This document shows positions 17,045 to 26,255 of a DNA stretch of 55,073 nt, piece by piece. This stretch comes from Neisseriaceae bacterium TC5R-5 (lineage in GTDB: Bacteria > Pseudomonadota > Gammaproteobacteria > Burkholderiales > Chromobacteriaceae). The translations under genes were made by a program, and so were the position numbers. Each line of letters opens with the position of its first letter. Positions within the stretch are counted from its first letter, which is position 1. The notes under the pieces are model-generated. The model was not told the DNA's origin, did no database searches, and saw only the letters and a list, made by a program, of their open reading frames with translations. Where the stretch lies: contig JACCFC020000023.1 in NCBI GenBank assembly GCA_020830965.2, positions 1-55,073 of the forward strand. Direction: 5' to 3'.

Positions 17045-19018
17045 ATGCGTAAACTTTTACAAATCATCTTGACCGTCTTTGTTATGCAAGCTGCGGTAGC
17101 ATGGGCAAGCTCTTATGAGGCCTTGCCTCCAATGGAATCGCTCAAATACTTACCGCCAGGCCCAGAAGCCATACAACAACTTGAGCAGCGAGTTCGCTCT
17201 CAGGAAAAAGAAATGGCTATTTTTAAAGAAGTAGTAACAACTCGCCTTAACGCTCAGGACAAACGTATCAGCGACCTTGGGCTATCAATCGGGCAGCAAG
17301 CCAACAACATAGCAGGCTCCACAGACCAAACTACTCATCTAGGGAATTTAATTCTCATAACTGCAGTTCTTATAATTTTGGTATCGATAATTACGGTTTT
17401 TGTTGTTCTAAAAGGCACACAAAGGGCCATTAGAGAGGCACGCCGAGCCGCAGAATCCTCTGCCGAAAAGTGGTTCTCTACAAATAGTGAAAAACTGACG
17501 CAAAATATCAAGGCTCTACAAAAAGAAGTTGGTCTTACTGCGCACAACATCGACGAACATAAGAAAGTTGTAGCAGAACGCACAGAGCAAGCCGATAAGG
17601 ATATTCAAGAGGCTAATCTGAACTTTATACAAGCCATCATAAATTTAGACAATGAATCGTATAATTTTTATGCAGACAAAGACTCAATAAACAATATTCA
17701 GCTTGCTAGTGAATCTCTTAAATTCAAAACTGAAAGCCAATTCACGGCAAGTGACTATTTCGCTCGTGGACTGAGCGAACTTTCTGAACGCCGCTTTGAT
17801 TCAGCTCTTATCGCCTTTAATCATGCGTTAAAGCAACAACATCCTCTAATGACACCTGATCTGTTATTAGCCAAGGCCATCACATTAGGCCAACTTGACC
17901 AACACGAAGAAGAACTGGCTAATTACGGCCTAATTGAGCAGCGTTTCAGTCAAGACAAAGATCCTTTTATCCGCCAAGTATTAGCGAAAGCACTGAGCAA
18001 TAAAGGCTTTGTCTTAGCGCAACGCGAAAAACATGAGGAAGAGATTGCTGTCTACAGCTCAATTGAACTGTACTTTGGACAAGATACCTCCCCCACTATA
18101 AGTGAATGGCTAGCAAAAACTTTAATTAACAAAGGATTTGCCCTAAGCCAGTTGAGCAGAAGTGAAGATGAGATCAAAGTTTATGATGTAATTGATCAAC
18201 GCTTTGGTCAGAAAAAGCAAATATTTATACGTAAACAAGTACTTACTGCTCTGATTAATAAAGCATTTGCATTAAGACAGTTAGGTCGTAGCGAAGAAGA
18301 ACTTGCTGTCTATAATCTGATCGAACAGCGATTTGCACAAGACAAGGACGCTGCGATTCGTAAACTCTTAGCGATTGCCCTACTCAATCGAGGCGGTACG
18401 CTGAATCAACTTCAGCAATATGAAGCAGCTATTGTCACCTATGATTTAGTCCAACAACGCTTTGCTCAAGATAAAGAGCTCGCTATTCAAGAAATACTGG
18501 TGACGGCCTTAGTAAATAAAGCTATCGCTCTGGGCAAGCTTGGGCGCAACAGTGAGGAAATTTCTACTTGTGATTTAGTAGAGCGACATTTTGGTGAGGA
18601 AACAGACCCAGCAATTCGTGAACTTGTTGCGCAGGCACTACTGAATAAAAGTGCTACCTTAGGTCAGCTCGGGCGCATGGAAGAGCTATTAGAGGTTTGT
18701 GACTTGATAGAAATACGTTTTAGCGAAGCGGCAGAAACTGAAATTCGTGAATTACTTGTTACCGCTCTGATTAACAAAGGTCTAGCGCTAAGTCAACTTA
18801 AGCGCAAAAATGATGCCATCGCGACCTACCGCTCAATTGAGCAACGCTTTGGTGAGGATAGCGAACCTACTATTCTACGGTTAGTAGCCGTTGCATCACA
18901 AAACAGAAACTTGATACAGAACAATCAGCCACTTTCTCAACAAGAGAAACCTAGCACGTCAAAGAAAAATGGCTCTCCAAAAAGTCCAACGCCTTTGCCA
19001 TCAAATATGTGGAGTTAG
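17045..19018 (+). CDS. membrane-anchored protein with eight 43-residue TPR-like repeats
   Basis: A 657-residue protein. It begins with a signal-like segment (residues 1-22, ending AWASS), followed by a coiled-coil-prone stretch (about 40-90). A membrane helix follows (about 101-122, LILITAVLIILVSIITV), then a second charged coiled-coil region to about 230, and a repeat array (about 270-613). The repeat consensus is roughly LxxALxNKGxALxQLxRxEE, then YDLIEQRFxQDxDxxIRE. The tail is Ser/Pro/Lys-rich. Such superhelical helix pairs usually bind proteins. No partner or function is evident; the gene stands alone where folC often follows accD in related genomes. Confidence 0.8.
   Translation: MRKLLQIILTVFVMQAAVAWASSYEALPPMESLKYLPPGPEAIQQLEQRVRSQEKEMAIFKEVVTTRLNAQDKRISDLGLSIGQQANNIAGSTDQTTHLGNLILITAVLIILVSIITVFVVLKGTQRAIREARRAAESSAEKWFSTNSEKLTQNIKALQKEVGLTAHNIDEHKKVVAERTEQADKDIQEANLNFIQAIINLDNESYNFYADKDSINNIQLASESLKFKTESQFTASDYFARGLSELSERRFDSALIAFNHALKQQHPLMTPDLLLAKAITLGQLDQHEEELANYGLIEQRFSQDKDPFIRQVLAKALSNKGFVLAQREKHEEEIAVYSSIELYFGQDTSPTISEWLAKTLINKGFALSQLSRSEDEIKVYDVIDQRFGQKKQIFIRKQVLTALINKAFALRQLGRSEEELAVYNLIEQRFAQDKDAAIRKLLAIALLNRGGTLNQLQQYEAAIVTYDLVQQRFAQDKELAIQEILVTALVNKAIALGKLGRNSEEISTCDLVERHFGEETDPAIRELVAQALLNKSATLGQLGRMEELLEVCDLIEIRFSEAAETEIRELLVTALINKGLALSQLKRKNDAIATYRSIEQRFGEDSEPTILRLVAVASQNRNLIQNNQPLSQQEKPSTSKKNGSPKSPTPLPSNMWS
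17852..18883 (+). repeat. in-frame 43-codon tandem repeats within the TPR-like gene
   Basis: The landmark position of the repeat (NK or its equivalent) falls at residues 276, 319, 362, 405, 448, 491, 534, 577 and 620: every step is exactly 43 residues, with no insertion or deletion. The repeats are clear in protein but diverged in DNA, so the array is old and kept by selection on length. Confidence 0.8.
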
Positions 19019-19035
19019 TCGCTAAGGGTATAAAC

Positions 19036-19077
19036 AATAAAGAGCAGAATCATCCTGAGATGATTCTGCTCTTTATT
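19036..19077. terminator. strong two-way terminator
   Basis: A perfect stem of about 19 bases (19036-19054 with 19059-19077) with loop CTGA, A-rich on one flank and T-rich on the other. It serves the convergent ends of the repeat-protein gene and accD. Confidence 0.9.
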
Positions 19078-19088
19078 TAGTGGTTAAA

Positions 19089-19958
19089 TTAAGCTACAGC
19101 TGGCTCCCTTAGTAGTAAGGTAAGCAGATCTGCGATCTTGCGTTTCAATTCACGACGATCAACAACCATATCCACCGCGCCTTTTCCCAATAGGAATTCA
19201 GCGCGCTGAAAGCCTTCCGGCAAGGTTTCGCGAACAGTTTGTTCAATCACCCTAGCTCCTGCAAAACCAATACGGGCTTTGGGTTCAGCAATGACAACAT
19301 CGCCCAAAAAAGCAAATGAGGCAGAGACGCCACCCATAGTTGGATCAGTCAATACTGAAATAAACGGCAGTTTAGCATCGGTCAATAATTGCAAAGCAGC
19401 GCTGGTCTTGGCCATTTGCATTAACGAATTCAACCCCTCTTGCATACGAGCGCCACCTGAAGCGGCTACACAAACAAAAGCCGCTTTGGCTTCTACAGCC
19501 GCCCGCACCCCTCGTACAAAGCGCTCTCCAACCACCGAGCCCATTGAGCCACCAATAAACTTAAATTCAAATGCCACAACTACTGCGGGCACGCCACAAA
19601 TACTACCTTGCATGACGACCAAAGCATCATCTTCACCAGTATCGGCCTTAGCTGCAGTCAAACGATCCGCATATTTCTTACTATCTTTAAATTTAAGAAT
19701 ATCAATTGGCCTGACTTCTTCTCCAATTTCTCTGCGCCCCTCTTCATCCAACAACACATTTAATCGCTCACGTGCATTTAGCGGATGATGATGATTACAT
19801 TTCGGGCAAACCTGAAGACCTTTTTGCAGATCGGTGTAGTACAAAACAGCTTCACACTCTGGGCACTTACACCATAAGCCCTCCGGGACAGCGGATGGCT
19901 TATCGGTACGATTATCACGCTTGATCTTCGGCGGCAGCAGCTTATTCAACCAGCTCAT
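19089..19958 (-). CDS. accD: acetyl-CoA carboxylase, carboxyltransferase beta subunit
   Basis: A 289-residue subunit that, with AccA, transfers the carboxyl group from biotin to acetyl-CoA to make malonyl-CoA. The N-terminal zinc ribbon has four Cys in two CxxC pairs (CKCPEC and CPKC). The crotonase-like core contains [15 protein letters not shown] and [16 protein letters not shown] precedes the ATG. It is the last gene of the truA-trpFBA-accD run, 54 bases after trpA, a betaproteobacterial order. No folC follows, although it commonly does. Confidence 0.96.
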   Translation of the reverse strand: MSWLNKLLPPKIKRDNRTDKPSAVPEGLWCKCPECEAVLYYTDLQKGLQVCPKCNHHHPLNARERLNVLLDEEGRREIGEEVRPIDILKFKDSKKYADRLTAAKADTGEDDALVVMQGSICGVPAVVVAFEFKFIGGSMGSVVGERFVRGVRAAVEAKAAFVCVAASGGARMQEGLNSLMQMAKTSAALQLLTDAKLPFISVLTDPTMGGVSASFAFLGDVVIAEPKARIGFAGARVIEQTVRETLPEGFQRAEFLLGKGAVDMVVDRRELKRKIADLLTLLLREPAVA

Positions 19959-20012
19959 GCAAACTCCTTAGGTATTAATAGATGATCTCAACTAAAGAGA
20001 TCACCGTTGTAT

Positions 20013-20798
20013 TCAAATTGCTGCCTTCAGTTCAGTAACTAGGCTCGTTAATCGCGCCCTCGCCTCTGCCGGCGCGGCAGCCTCAATTTCCTGCACCAAA
20101 CGGCTACCAATAACTACCGCATCCGCAGCACTAGCTATTGCTTTTGCTGTGGCCGCATCGCGAATACCAAATCCAACTCCAATAGGTAGCCGAATATATT
20201 CTCTGAGGGATGCGATTTTACGCGCCACTTCATCAATGTCCAGATGACCTGCTCCGGTTACCCCTTTTAAAGAAACGTAATACACATAGCCACGTGCTAA
20301 TTTCGCGATCTCAAGCACGCGACTATTCGGTGTGGTGGGGGCGATTAAGAATACCGGATCCAAATCCACCGCACACAAAGCTGCCGCCAAATCTACAGAC
20401 TCTTCCGGCGGTGAATCAACCGTTAAAACACCATCCACCCCCGAGCTTTTGGCGCGCTCAGCAAATTCAGCGTAGCCCATCGCAAATACTGGGTTAAGGT
20501 AACCCATTAAAACGACTGGAGTCGTCGTATTGCTTTGACGAAACGCCGCTACTATGTCCAATACTTCGCGTAAGCCTACCTTATGTAATAATGCACGTTC
20601 GGAAGCTCGCTGAATAACCGGGCCATCAGCCATTGGGTCAGAAAAAGGCACGCCCAATTCAATAATATCTGCACCGCCATCAACCAATCCATACATCAAT
20701 TCAACGGTTAACGCTGGTTGCGGGTCACCTGCAGTAATAAAAGGAATTAGCGCTTTGCGGCCAGCCAAATTGGCAAAACATCTGGCAATACGTGACAT
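20013..20798 (-). CDS. trpA: tryptophan synthase alpha subunit
   Basis: A 261-residue TIM-barrel enzyme that cleaves indole-3-glycerol phosphate to indole and glyceraldehyde 3-phosphate. The signature [19 protein letters not shown] holds the catalytic Glu and the loop-2 Asp. [12 protein letters not shown] and the phosphate-binding PIGVGFGI block are also present. GGGGTGG precedes the ATG. It starts 11 bases after trpB ends, consistent with stoichiometric production of the alpha-beta complex. Confidence 0.97.
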   Translation of the reverse strand: MSRIARCFANLAGRKALIPFITAGDPQPALTVELMYGLVDGGADIIELGVPFSDPMADGPVIQRASERALLHKVGLREVLDIVAAFRQSNTTTPVVLMGYLNPVFAMGYAEFAERAKSSGVDGVLTVDSPPEESVDLAAALCAVDLDPVFLIAPTTPNSRVLEIAKLARGYVYYVSLKGVTGAGHLDIDEVARKIASLREYIRLPIGVGFGIRDAATAKAIASAADAVVIGSRLVQEIEAAAPAEARARLTSLVTELKAAI

Positions 20799-20809
20799 AA
20801 AACCACCCC

Positions 20810-22012
20810 TTACAGGCTAATACCGGTTAGTCCGGCAACAGTATTGATATCCTTATCACCCCGACCAGACAAGTTAACCAAAATAACTTGATCTTTAGTC
20901 ATTTCCGGAGCAACTTTCCCAGCCCAAGCTAAAGCGTGGCTGGACTCCAAAGCCGGAATAATCCCTTCTAAGCGGCAACAGTGATGAAATGCCTGCAGTG
21001 CCTCATCATCGTTGATGGCAACATATTCAGCCCTACCAATATCTTTCAAATGACTATGCTCAGGCCCCACACCAGGATAATCGAGACCGGCAGACACCGA
21101 ATGAGTTTCTACGATCTGACCATTGCGATCCTGCATCAAATAACTTTTGGCCCCATGTAACACCCCCACCGCAGCACCACTGGAAATAGGAGCAGCATGG
21201 CGCCCAGAACTCAAGCCGTGACCACCAGCTTCAACGCCTACTATGCGAACTCCAGGCACATCAATATAAGGATGAAACAGGCCAATCGCGTTCGAGCCAC
21301 CACCAACACAGGCCACGATCACATCGGGCTGGCGGCCAATCAACTCAGGCATCTGCACCTTAGACTCTGTCCCTATAACTGAGACAAAATCCCGCACCAA
21401 CATGGGGTAAGGATGTGGACCTGCCGCCGTACCCAAAATGTAAAAAGTACTATCGATATTGGTTACCCAGTCACGCATAGCCTCATTTAAAGCATCTTTT
21501 AAAGTCTGCGAACCAGACTCGACAGGAACAACCGTTGCACCTAATAATTTCATGCGAAACACATTGGGAGATTGGCGCTTAATATCCTCCGCACCCATAT
21601 ACACCACGCACTCCATCCCATAGCGCGCAGCAACCGTTGCCGAAGCGACACCATGTTGACCAGCACCGGTTTCGGCAATCACACGTTGCTTACCCATCCG
21701 CCTAGCCAAAAGAGCCTGCCCAATTGCATTATTGATCTTATGGGCACCGGTATGATTTAAATCCTCGCGCTTGAAGTAAATCTGTGCACCACCCAGAGCA
21801 TCCGACCAGCGTTTTGCATGATAGATAGGACTCGGTCGCCCCACATAATGCTTTAGTTCATAGTGAAACTCCTGCCAAAAAGCCGGATCCGCTTTCACAC
21901 GAGCATACTCATTTTTTAACTCATCCAATGCGGTCATCAACGTTTCGGCAACATACACGCCGCCGTACTGGCCAAAATGGCCGCAGGCATCTGGAAAATT
22001 ATAACGATCCAT
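20810..22012 (-). CDS. trpB: tryptophan synthase beta subunit
   Basis: A 400-residue PLP enzyme that condenses indole with serine. The PLP lysine lies in [15 protein letters not shown], and the phosphate loop is [10 protein letters not shown]. The N-terminus [14 protein letters not shown] is typical. The start at 22012 has CAGGAG 7 bases upstream and gives the standard length; it overlaps the trpF end by 14 bases, suggesting translational coupling. The longer frame to 22051 lies inside trpF. Confidence 0.97.
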   Translation of the reverse strand: MDRYNFPDACGHFGQYGGVYVAETLMTALDELKNEYARVKADPAFWQEFHYELKHYVGRPSPIYHAKRWSDALGGAQIYFKREDLNHTGAHKINNAIGQALLARRMGKQRVIAETGAGQHGVASATVAARYGMECVVYMGAEDIKRQSPNVFRMKLLGATVVPVESGSQTLKDALNEAMRDWVTNIDSTFYILGTAAGPHPYPMLVRDFVSVIGTESKVQMPELIGRQPDVIVACVGGGSNAIGLFHPYIDVPGVRIVGVEAGGHGLSSGRHAAPISSGAAVGVLHGAKSYLMQDRNGQIVETHSVSAGLDYPGVGPEHSHLKDIGRAEYVAINDDEALQAFHHCCRLEGIIPALESSHALAWAGKVAPEMTKDQVILVNLSGRGDKDINTVAGLTGISL

Positions 22013-22619
22013 TCTTTGCTCCTGATATAAATGCTGCCATTTTGGCTGCATCTTTTATTCCTTTAACAGCTTCCACGCCACTAGATACATCGACAGCTGC
22101 TGGTCTTACTTGCCTAACGGCTAGCGCAACATTATCTACATTCAATCCTCCAGATAAAACCAGCGGCAAAGACAAGTGCTTAGGCAGCAAGCTCCAATCA
22201 AAGGTTTTACCCGTTCCGCCATGTGCTCCCTCAACAAACGCATCAGCCAATATCGCACGAGCATCTGAATATTGTTCTGCCCATTCCGCCAAGTTTAAAT
22301 CTGGCTTAATTCTTACCGCCTTAAGATAGGGACGCTGAAAAGAACGGCAAAACGCTGCACTTTCCTCCCCATGAAACTGCAAAATATCAACCGCACAATT
22401 GGTCAGAACTTGCTTTACAAAATCAGGCTGCGGATTCACAAACAAGGCCACAGTGGAAACAAAAGGAGGCAAAGCCGCAATGATTTCTTGTGCCTGTTCT
22501 AATGTTACATGACGTGGACTGTCTGAATAAAATACCAAACCAATGGCATCTGCACCTAAACGAGCGGCTTCTTTTGCGTCTTGTGGGCAAGTAATTCCAC
22601 ATATTTTTACTCTTATCAT
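21999..22619 (-). CDS. trpF: phosphoribosylanthranilate isomerase
   Basis: A 206-residue TIM-barrel enzyme of tryptophan biosynthesis (PRA to CdRP). The N-terminus VKICGIT carries the catalytic Cys, and the Asp of LADAF and the phosphate-site [10 protein letters not shown] are present. The strong ribosome site GGAGGTGA lies inside the end of truA, only 4 bases separate the genes, and the C-terminal end overlaps trpB. All this points to a single polycistronic unit. Confidence 0.96.
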   Translation of the reverse strand: MIRVKICGITCPQDAKEAARLGADAIGLVFYSDSPRHVTLEQAQEIIAALPPFVSTVALFVNPQPDFVKQVLTNCAVDILQFHGEESAAFCRSFQRPYLKAVRIKPDLNLAEWAEQYSDARAILADAFVEGAHGGTGKTFDWSLLPKHLSLPLVLSGGLNVDNVALAVRQVRPAAVDVSSGVEAVKGIKDAAKMAAFISGAKNGSL

Positions 22620-22623
22620 GCGC

Positions 22624-23412
22624 TCACCTCCATAAAGACAAACGACTCAGATTAGCTTGTGAAGGTAGGTCAAATACTGCGGGATAGCTTACTCCCGTCA
22701 AATACAAACCATCAGGCATAAAGGTAGGAGGAGCGGTAGTGCGATCACAAGCAGCAAGTAAACTAGCCATATCATCAATCATCAACGCCCCTTTGCCGAC
22801 ATAGACCAAAGCGCCTACGATATTACGCACCATATGATGCAAAAAAGCATCCGCCTTAAAATCAAAACGTATAAGCTCATCTTGCCAACAAATATCTAAT
22901 TGCTGTAAATCTTTAAAAGATGACTTGGCCTGACATTCGGCAGCACGAAAACTGGAAAAATCATGACGCCCAAGCAAATGTACTGCAGCGGCCTGCATCG
23001 CATCGACATTTAATCGCTGATGAAACCAGCCTACTTTACCTGCAAGCAAACAAGAACGAACCGGGCTATTTAATAAGAAATAACTATAGGAGCGTGCGGT
23101 AGCGGAAAAGCGTGCATGGAACTGAGGTATAACTTCTTGTGCCCAAACCACTGCGATGTCATCTGGCAGAAACGCATTGACGCCTCGAATCCAAGCCGTT
23201 AGAGGTCGCGAGACTTCCGTATCAAAATGCACCACTTGCATCGCTGCGTGCACGCCAGCATCCGTTCTACCTGCCGCTATTGTCCTAGAAGCATCATCTG
23301 CAATTTTAGCAATCGCCTGATTCAATTTGTCCTGGACAGTATTGCCATGCGACTGACTTTGCCAGCCAGAAAACGCCCGCCCATCATACTCAATGCCGAG
23401 CGCTATTCTCAT
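22624..23412 (-). CDS. truA: tRNA pseudouridine(38-40) synthase
   Basis: A 262-residue enzyme that makes pseudouridine at positions 38-40 of the tRNA anticodon arm. The family start RIALGIEYDGRAFSGWQSQ and the catalytic block AAGRTDAGVHA, with the nucleophilic Asp, are present. The conserved FLHHMVRNIVG block lies near the end. The ATG at 23412 follows AAGGTG; the longer frame to 23478 lacks such a site. It heads the trp-accD block, as in many betaproteobacteria. About 235 bases upstream hold no gene. Confidence 0.96.
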   Translation of the reverse strand: MRIALGIEYDGRAFSGWQSQSHGNTVQDKLNQAIAKIADDASRTIAAGRTDAGVHAAMQVVHFDTEVSRPLTAWIRGVNAFLPDDIAVVWAQEVIPQFHARFSATARSYSYFLLNSPVRSCLLAGKVGWFHQRLNVDAMQAAAVHLLGRHDFSSFRAAECQAKSSFKDLQQLDICWQDELIRFDFKADAFLHHMVRNIVGALVYVGKGALMIDDMASLLAACDRTTAPPTFMPDGLYLTGVSYPAVFDLPSQANLSRLSLWR

Positions 23413-23648
23413 ATATACACCTTGATAAAATTTGCAGAGCAGTAAATGAAGCCGCAACTTTATCCTATCCAAGCCCATCTACGCTATATTGATTTTCTTT
23501 GAGACTTGAGGTTACACGGAAGCTATCGATATAGCTTATGTGCAATAAGCTATTTGGAAAAAGACAGTTGAAGTAAAACAAGATGAAACGCTTTAGTAGA
23601 AAACAGCCGTCGGTTATACCATTTCTGTTAAATAGTTAAAATTCGAGA

Positions 23649-23849
23649 TCAAGCAGCAGAACGCCCGACAGAGTTTGCAGATAGTTCGAGAATGGCTTCT
23701 TTACGCAATTGATTAGCTAAGCAAGCGCATTTACCACAATCACTAGCAACGCCTAGCCGGTCACGAAGATGACACATTTTAGTCGCTCCGTTGCGTACGG
23801 CCTCACGCAACTGCTGGTCGGTTACGGCATGGCATAAACAGATATACAT
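23649..23849 (-). CDS. bfd: bacterioferritin-associated ferredoxin-like protein
   Basis: A 66-residue [2Fe-2S] protein. The four cluster Cys are in MYICLC (Cys4 and Cys6) and DCGKCAC (CxxC), the Bfd arrangement. Bfd reduces the iron core of bacterioferritin so that stored iron can leave. The ATG at 23849 has GAGGTGG before it; the longer frame to 23897 runs through the promoter. No bacterioferritin gene is adjacent. A Fur-like palindrome upstream fits derepression under iron limitation. Confidence 0.88.
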   Translation of the reverse strand: MYICLCHAVTDQQLREAVRNGATKMCHLRDRLGVASDCGKCACLANQLRKEAILELSANSVGRSAA

Positions 23850-23867
23850 GACCACCTCAAAATGTAA

Positions 23868-23884
23868 TTGAGAATCCTTCTCAA
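23868..23884. promoter_or_regulatory. Fur-box-like palindrome upstream of bfd
   Basis: TTGAGAATCCTTCTCAA is a 17-base palindrome. Its core, TGAGAAT-C-CTTCTCA, is a 7-1-7 match to the Fur half-site pattern TGATAAT-N-ATTATCA with a few changes. It lies about 19 bases before the bfd start, which suits repression by Fur-iron. Confidence 0.5.
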
Positions 23885-24080
23885 AGGATAGTTTCAAAAA
23901 TAGGCACTGTCAATACACTCCATCCTTAACAGATATGTCTTTTTAATACAATGCTAAAGAATTTAAAAACAACAACTCAACTCATTTCCAAATTAATCAC
24001 GCCAAATCTATAAACATAATGTAATATTTACGCAAAAGATGATAATGCCTGTAATTTGAAAATATTAAAAAGGAAAGTAA

Positions 24081-24869
24081 ATGAACAAGCTATTCATACC
24101 TGCAATATTGGCATTGCTAGGCTGTCAAAATGCTTTGGCTAATACTCAAAGCTTGCCAAGCTCAGTATTAAATGATACAGCCATGTATGACTCAGGCTGG
24201 GCAATTGGTATTGGAGCAGCAATACAGTCACCGCCTTATAAAGACTATGACAATCAAACTAGGGCTCTACCCATTATTTCTTATAAAGGTGAACACTTTT
24301 ATATAGAGGGACTTTCTGCCGGGGTTTATTTGTACAAAGACAAGCAGCAATCCATCTATGCTGATATCAGTTACCAAGGTCTTAATTTTGACCCAGGTGA
24401 CACCGACAATGCGCAGCTACGCCTACTAGATAAACGCAAATCAACGGTTATGGCTGGGCTGGGTTACAACTACAAAGATAGCTGGGGAAGCTTGGGTATC
24501 CACGCCGCGGGCGATACGCTTGGCCGTAGTGACGGCTTACTGGTCGATCTGAAATATAGCTACCCATTCCTTATCGATAAGTTACAGCTAGCCCCGAGTG
24601 TTGGTGTTGAATGGGCCAATAGTAAGCACAACGACTATTATTACGGCATAGACAATAACGAAGCTAGTAGGAGTGGTTTACCAGCTTATAGTGTTGGTAG
24701 CACAGCTTCCCCTTATCTTGGCCTATTCGCGGGTTATCAAATTAATCGCAATTTCAGTGTTTTTATGAACGGTCGAGTTATGTTTCTACATAGTGACATC
24801 AAAGATAGTCCAATGGTTGATGCGAACCAAAGTAGTGCTGTGGTCTTAGGTGTGCAGTACCGGTTCTGA
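24081..24869 (+). CDS. MipA/OmpV family outer-membrane protein
   Basis: A 262-residue protein with a signal peptide (ends ALANTQS), alternating beta-strand pattern and a C-terminal VVLGVQYRF ending in Phe, as needed for outer-membrane assembly. The start of the mature part (WAIGIGAAIQSPPYKDYDN) and the ISYKGEHFYIEG block match the MipA/OmpV family, which includes scaffold proteins of murein synthesis and porin-like proteins. Aromatic girdles (YYYG, FLHS) fit a beta-barrel. AAAGGAAAG precedes the ATG. It is a single gene; its role in this cell is not determined. Confidence 0.85.
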   Translation: MNKLFIPAILALLGCQNALANTQSLPSSVLNDTAMYDSGWAIGIGAAIQSPPYKDYDNQTRALPIISYKGEHFYIEGLSAGVYLYKDKQQSIYADISYQGLNFDPGDTDNAQLRLLDKRKSTVMAGLGYNYKDSWGSLGIHAAGDTLGRSDGLLVDLKYSYPFLIDKLQLAPSVGVEWANSKHNDYYYGIDNNEASRSGLPAYSVGSTASPYLGLFAGYQINRNFSVFMNGRVMFLHSDIKDSPMVDANQSSAVVLGVQYRF

Positions 24870-24883
24870 TTCCTCTAGTAATA

Positions 24884-24914
24884 GGATGATGCGGACACTC
24901 GACTTGCATCATCC
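24884..24914. terminator. hairpin between convergent genes
   Basis: GGATGATGC at 24884-24892 pairs with GCATCATCC at 24906-24914 across a 13-base loop, between the ends of the MipA-like gene and the binding-protein gene. The flanking T-run is weak. Confidence 0.55.
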
Positions 24915-24922
24915 CATTAATA

Positions 24923-26128
24923 TTACTGTGCCGTTGAAGCCGCACTACCGCTTATACCACCCAAAGTTTCCAATACCACCCACTTGCCATCAACTACTTT
25001 ATAGACAGTAATACCGCTGTCCTGAAGGTTTCCTTTGGCGTCATAACTCCAATTGTCAGTCGTTACGCCAGCATGATGAATGTTTGCCAATCGAGACAAG
25101 TAAGCTTTGGGATCAGTAGAACCGACCTCCTGCATAGCTTGAATCAAAGCGCGAGTAGCGTCATAGCTATAAGGTGAATAAGTCGCCACATTCTCTTTGA
25201 AACGTGCTTTATAACGACTTTCATAATCCTTACCCTTGGGCATTTTCTGTAAAGGTAGGCCCGGCAAAGAAGCAATAGAGCCTTCGGCATCTTTGCCAGC
25301 CAATTGCAGAAAGGTAGGCGTTTTGGTCATTTCCCCAGAAACCAGTGTGGCTGCCATGCCCAAGCGCTTCATCTGTTTGGCCATTGGTGCTGACTGGGCA
25401 TCGGCACCACCATAAAAAATCACATCCGGGTTGACCGCCTTCAATGCCGTTAAGATAGCGGCAAAATCACTAGCCTTATCATTGGTGAACTCACGCTTGA
25501 GAATCTGCCCACCAGCAGCTTGCACCGCTTTGGCAAACTCATCTGCTAAACCCTGTCCATAAGCGGTGCGATCGTCGATGATAACAATGCGTTGTGCTCT
25601 GAGTTTGTCTACCACAAACCGCCCCATTACTGAGCCTTGTTGTGTATCAGAGGTCATCGACCGAAAGGTATTTTTAAACCCCTGTGTGGTATAGGCCGGA
25701 GAAGTAGCCATCGCAATCATCGGTATGCCGGCATCGGCATAGACTTTAGAGGCGGGAATGGAAGTGCCCGAATTAAAATGCCCGATAATACCCGACGTTT
25801 TGTTATCCACTAATTTTTGGGCAATTTGCGTCGCTGTTTTTGGATCGGCCTGATCATCCTGACTGTCGATTTCAAACTTTACTGCTTGACCACCAATGCT
25901 GGGTTTACTGGCATTAACATCTTCGAGTGCTAGCAACACTCCACGTTGATAATCCTCACCATAATGCGCCTGTGGCCCGGTTAAAGGCGCAGCAAAACCG
26001 ATCTTCACAACTCGATCGGCTGAGCTAGTCGCCGCAGTTCCGGACGCTGGCTCCTGTTTGCTGCAAGCTGATAAGGTGGTAGCTGCGATTGCTGCGATGA
26101 AAAAACTTGTCAGCCTGATACCGTGCAT
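24923..26128 (-). CDS. branched-chain amino acid-type binding lipoprotein
   Basis: A 401-residue periplasmic binding protein of the LivK/LivJ (type I fold) family. The N-terminus is a lipoprotein signal with lipobox LSAC (Cys22), so it is anchored by lipid. Family blocks include KIGFAAPLTGPQAHYGEDYQRG, IIGHFNSGTS (ligand loop with Ser-Gly-Thr) and IVIIDDRTAYGQGLA. No LivH/M/G/F permease or ATPase genes lie nearby, so this is an orphan component. It lies just downstream of putA on the same strand, about 130 bases away, so an amino-acid uptake link is possible but unproven. Confidence 0.87.
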   Translation of the reverse strand: MHGIRLTSFFIAAIAATTLSACSKQEPASGTAATSSADRVVKIGFAAPLTGPQAHYGEDYQRGVLLALEDVNASKPSIGGQAVKFEIDSQDDQADPKTATQIAQKLVDNKTSGIIGHFNSGTSIPASKVYADAGIPMIAMATSPAYTTQGFKNTFRSMTSDTQQGSVMGRFVVDKLRAQRIVIIDDRTAYGQGLADEFAKAVQAAGGQILKREFTNDKASDFAAILTALKAVNPDVIFYGGADAQSAPMAKQMKRLGMAATLVSGEMTKTPTFLQLAGKDAEGSIASLPGLPLQKMPKGKDYESRYKARFKENVATYSPYSYDATRALIQAMQEVGSTDPKAYLSRLANIHHAGVTTDNWSYDAKGNLQDSGITVYKVVDGKWVVLETLGGISGSAASTAQ

Positions 26129-26255
26129 CTTTGATCCCTTAATGTTTTAACTTTACTTGCTGCCCGGCACAACGTACGTGGAGGCCTCACCGGCAGACTA
26201 TTTGAAACAAGACAATATACAACAAAATAGAAATTGTTCGCGACTTGGCTACGCC

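Noticed and set aside
19279..19788. Plus-strand 169-codon frame opposite accD
   Set aside because: It mirrors accD codons and has a Thr/Ala/Pro-rich product without motifs.
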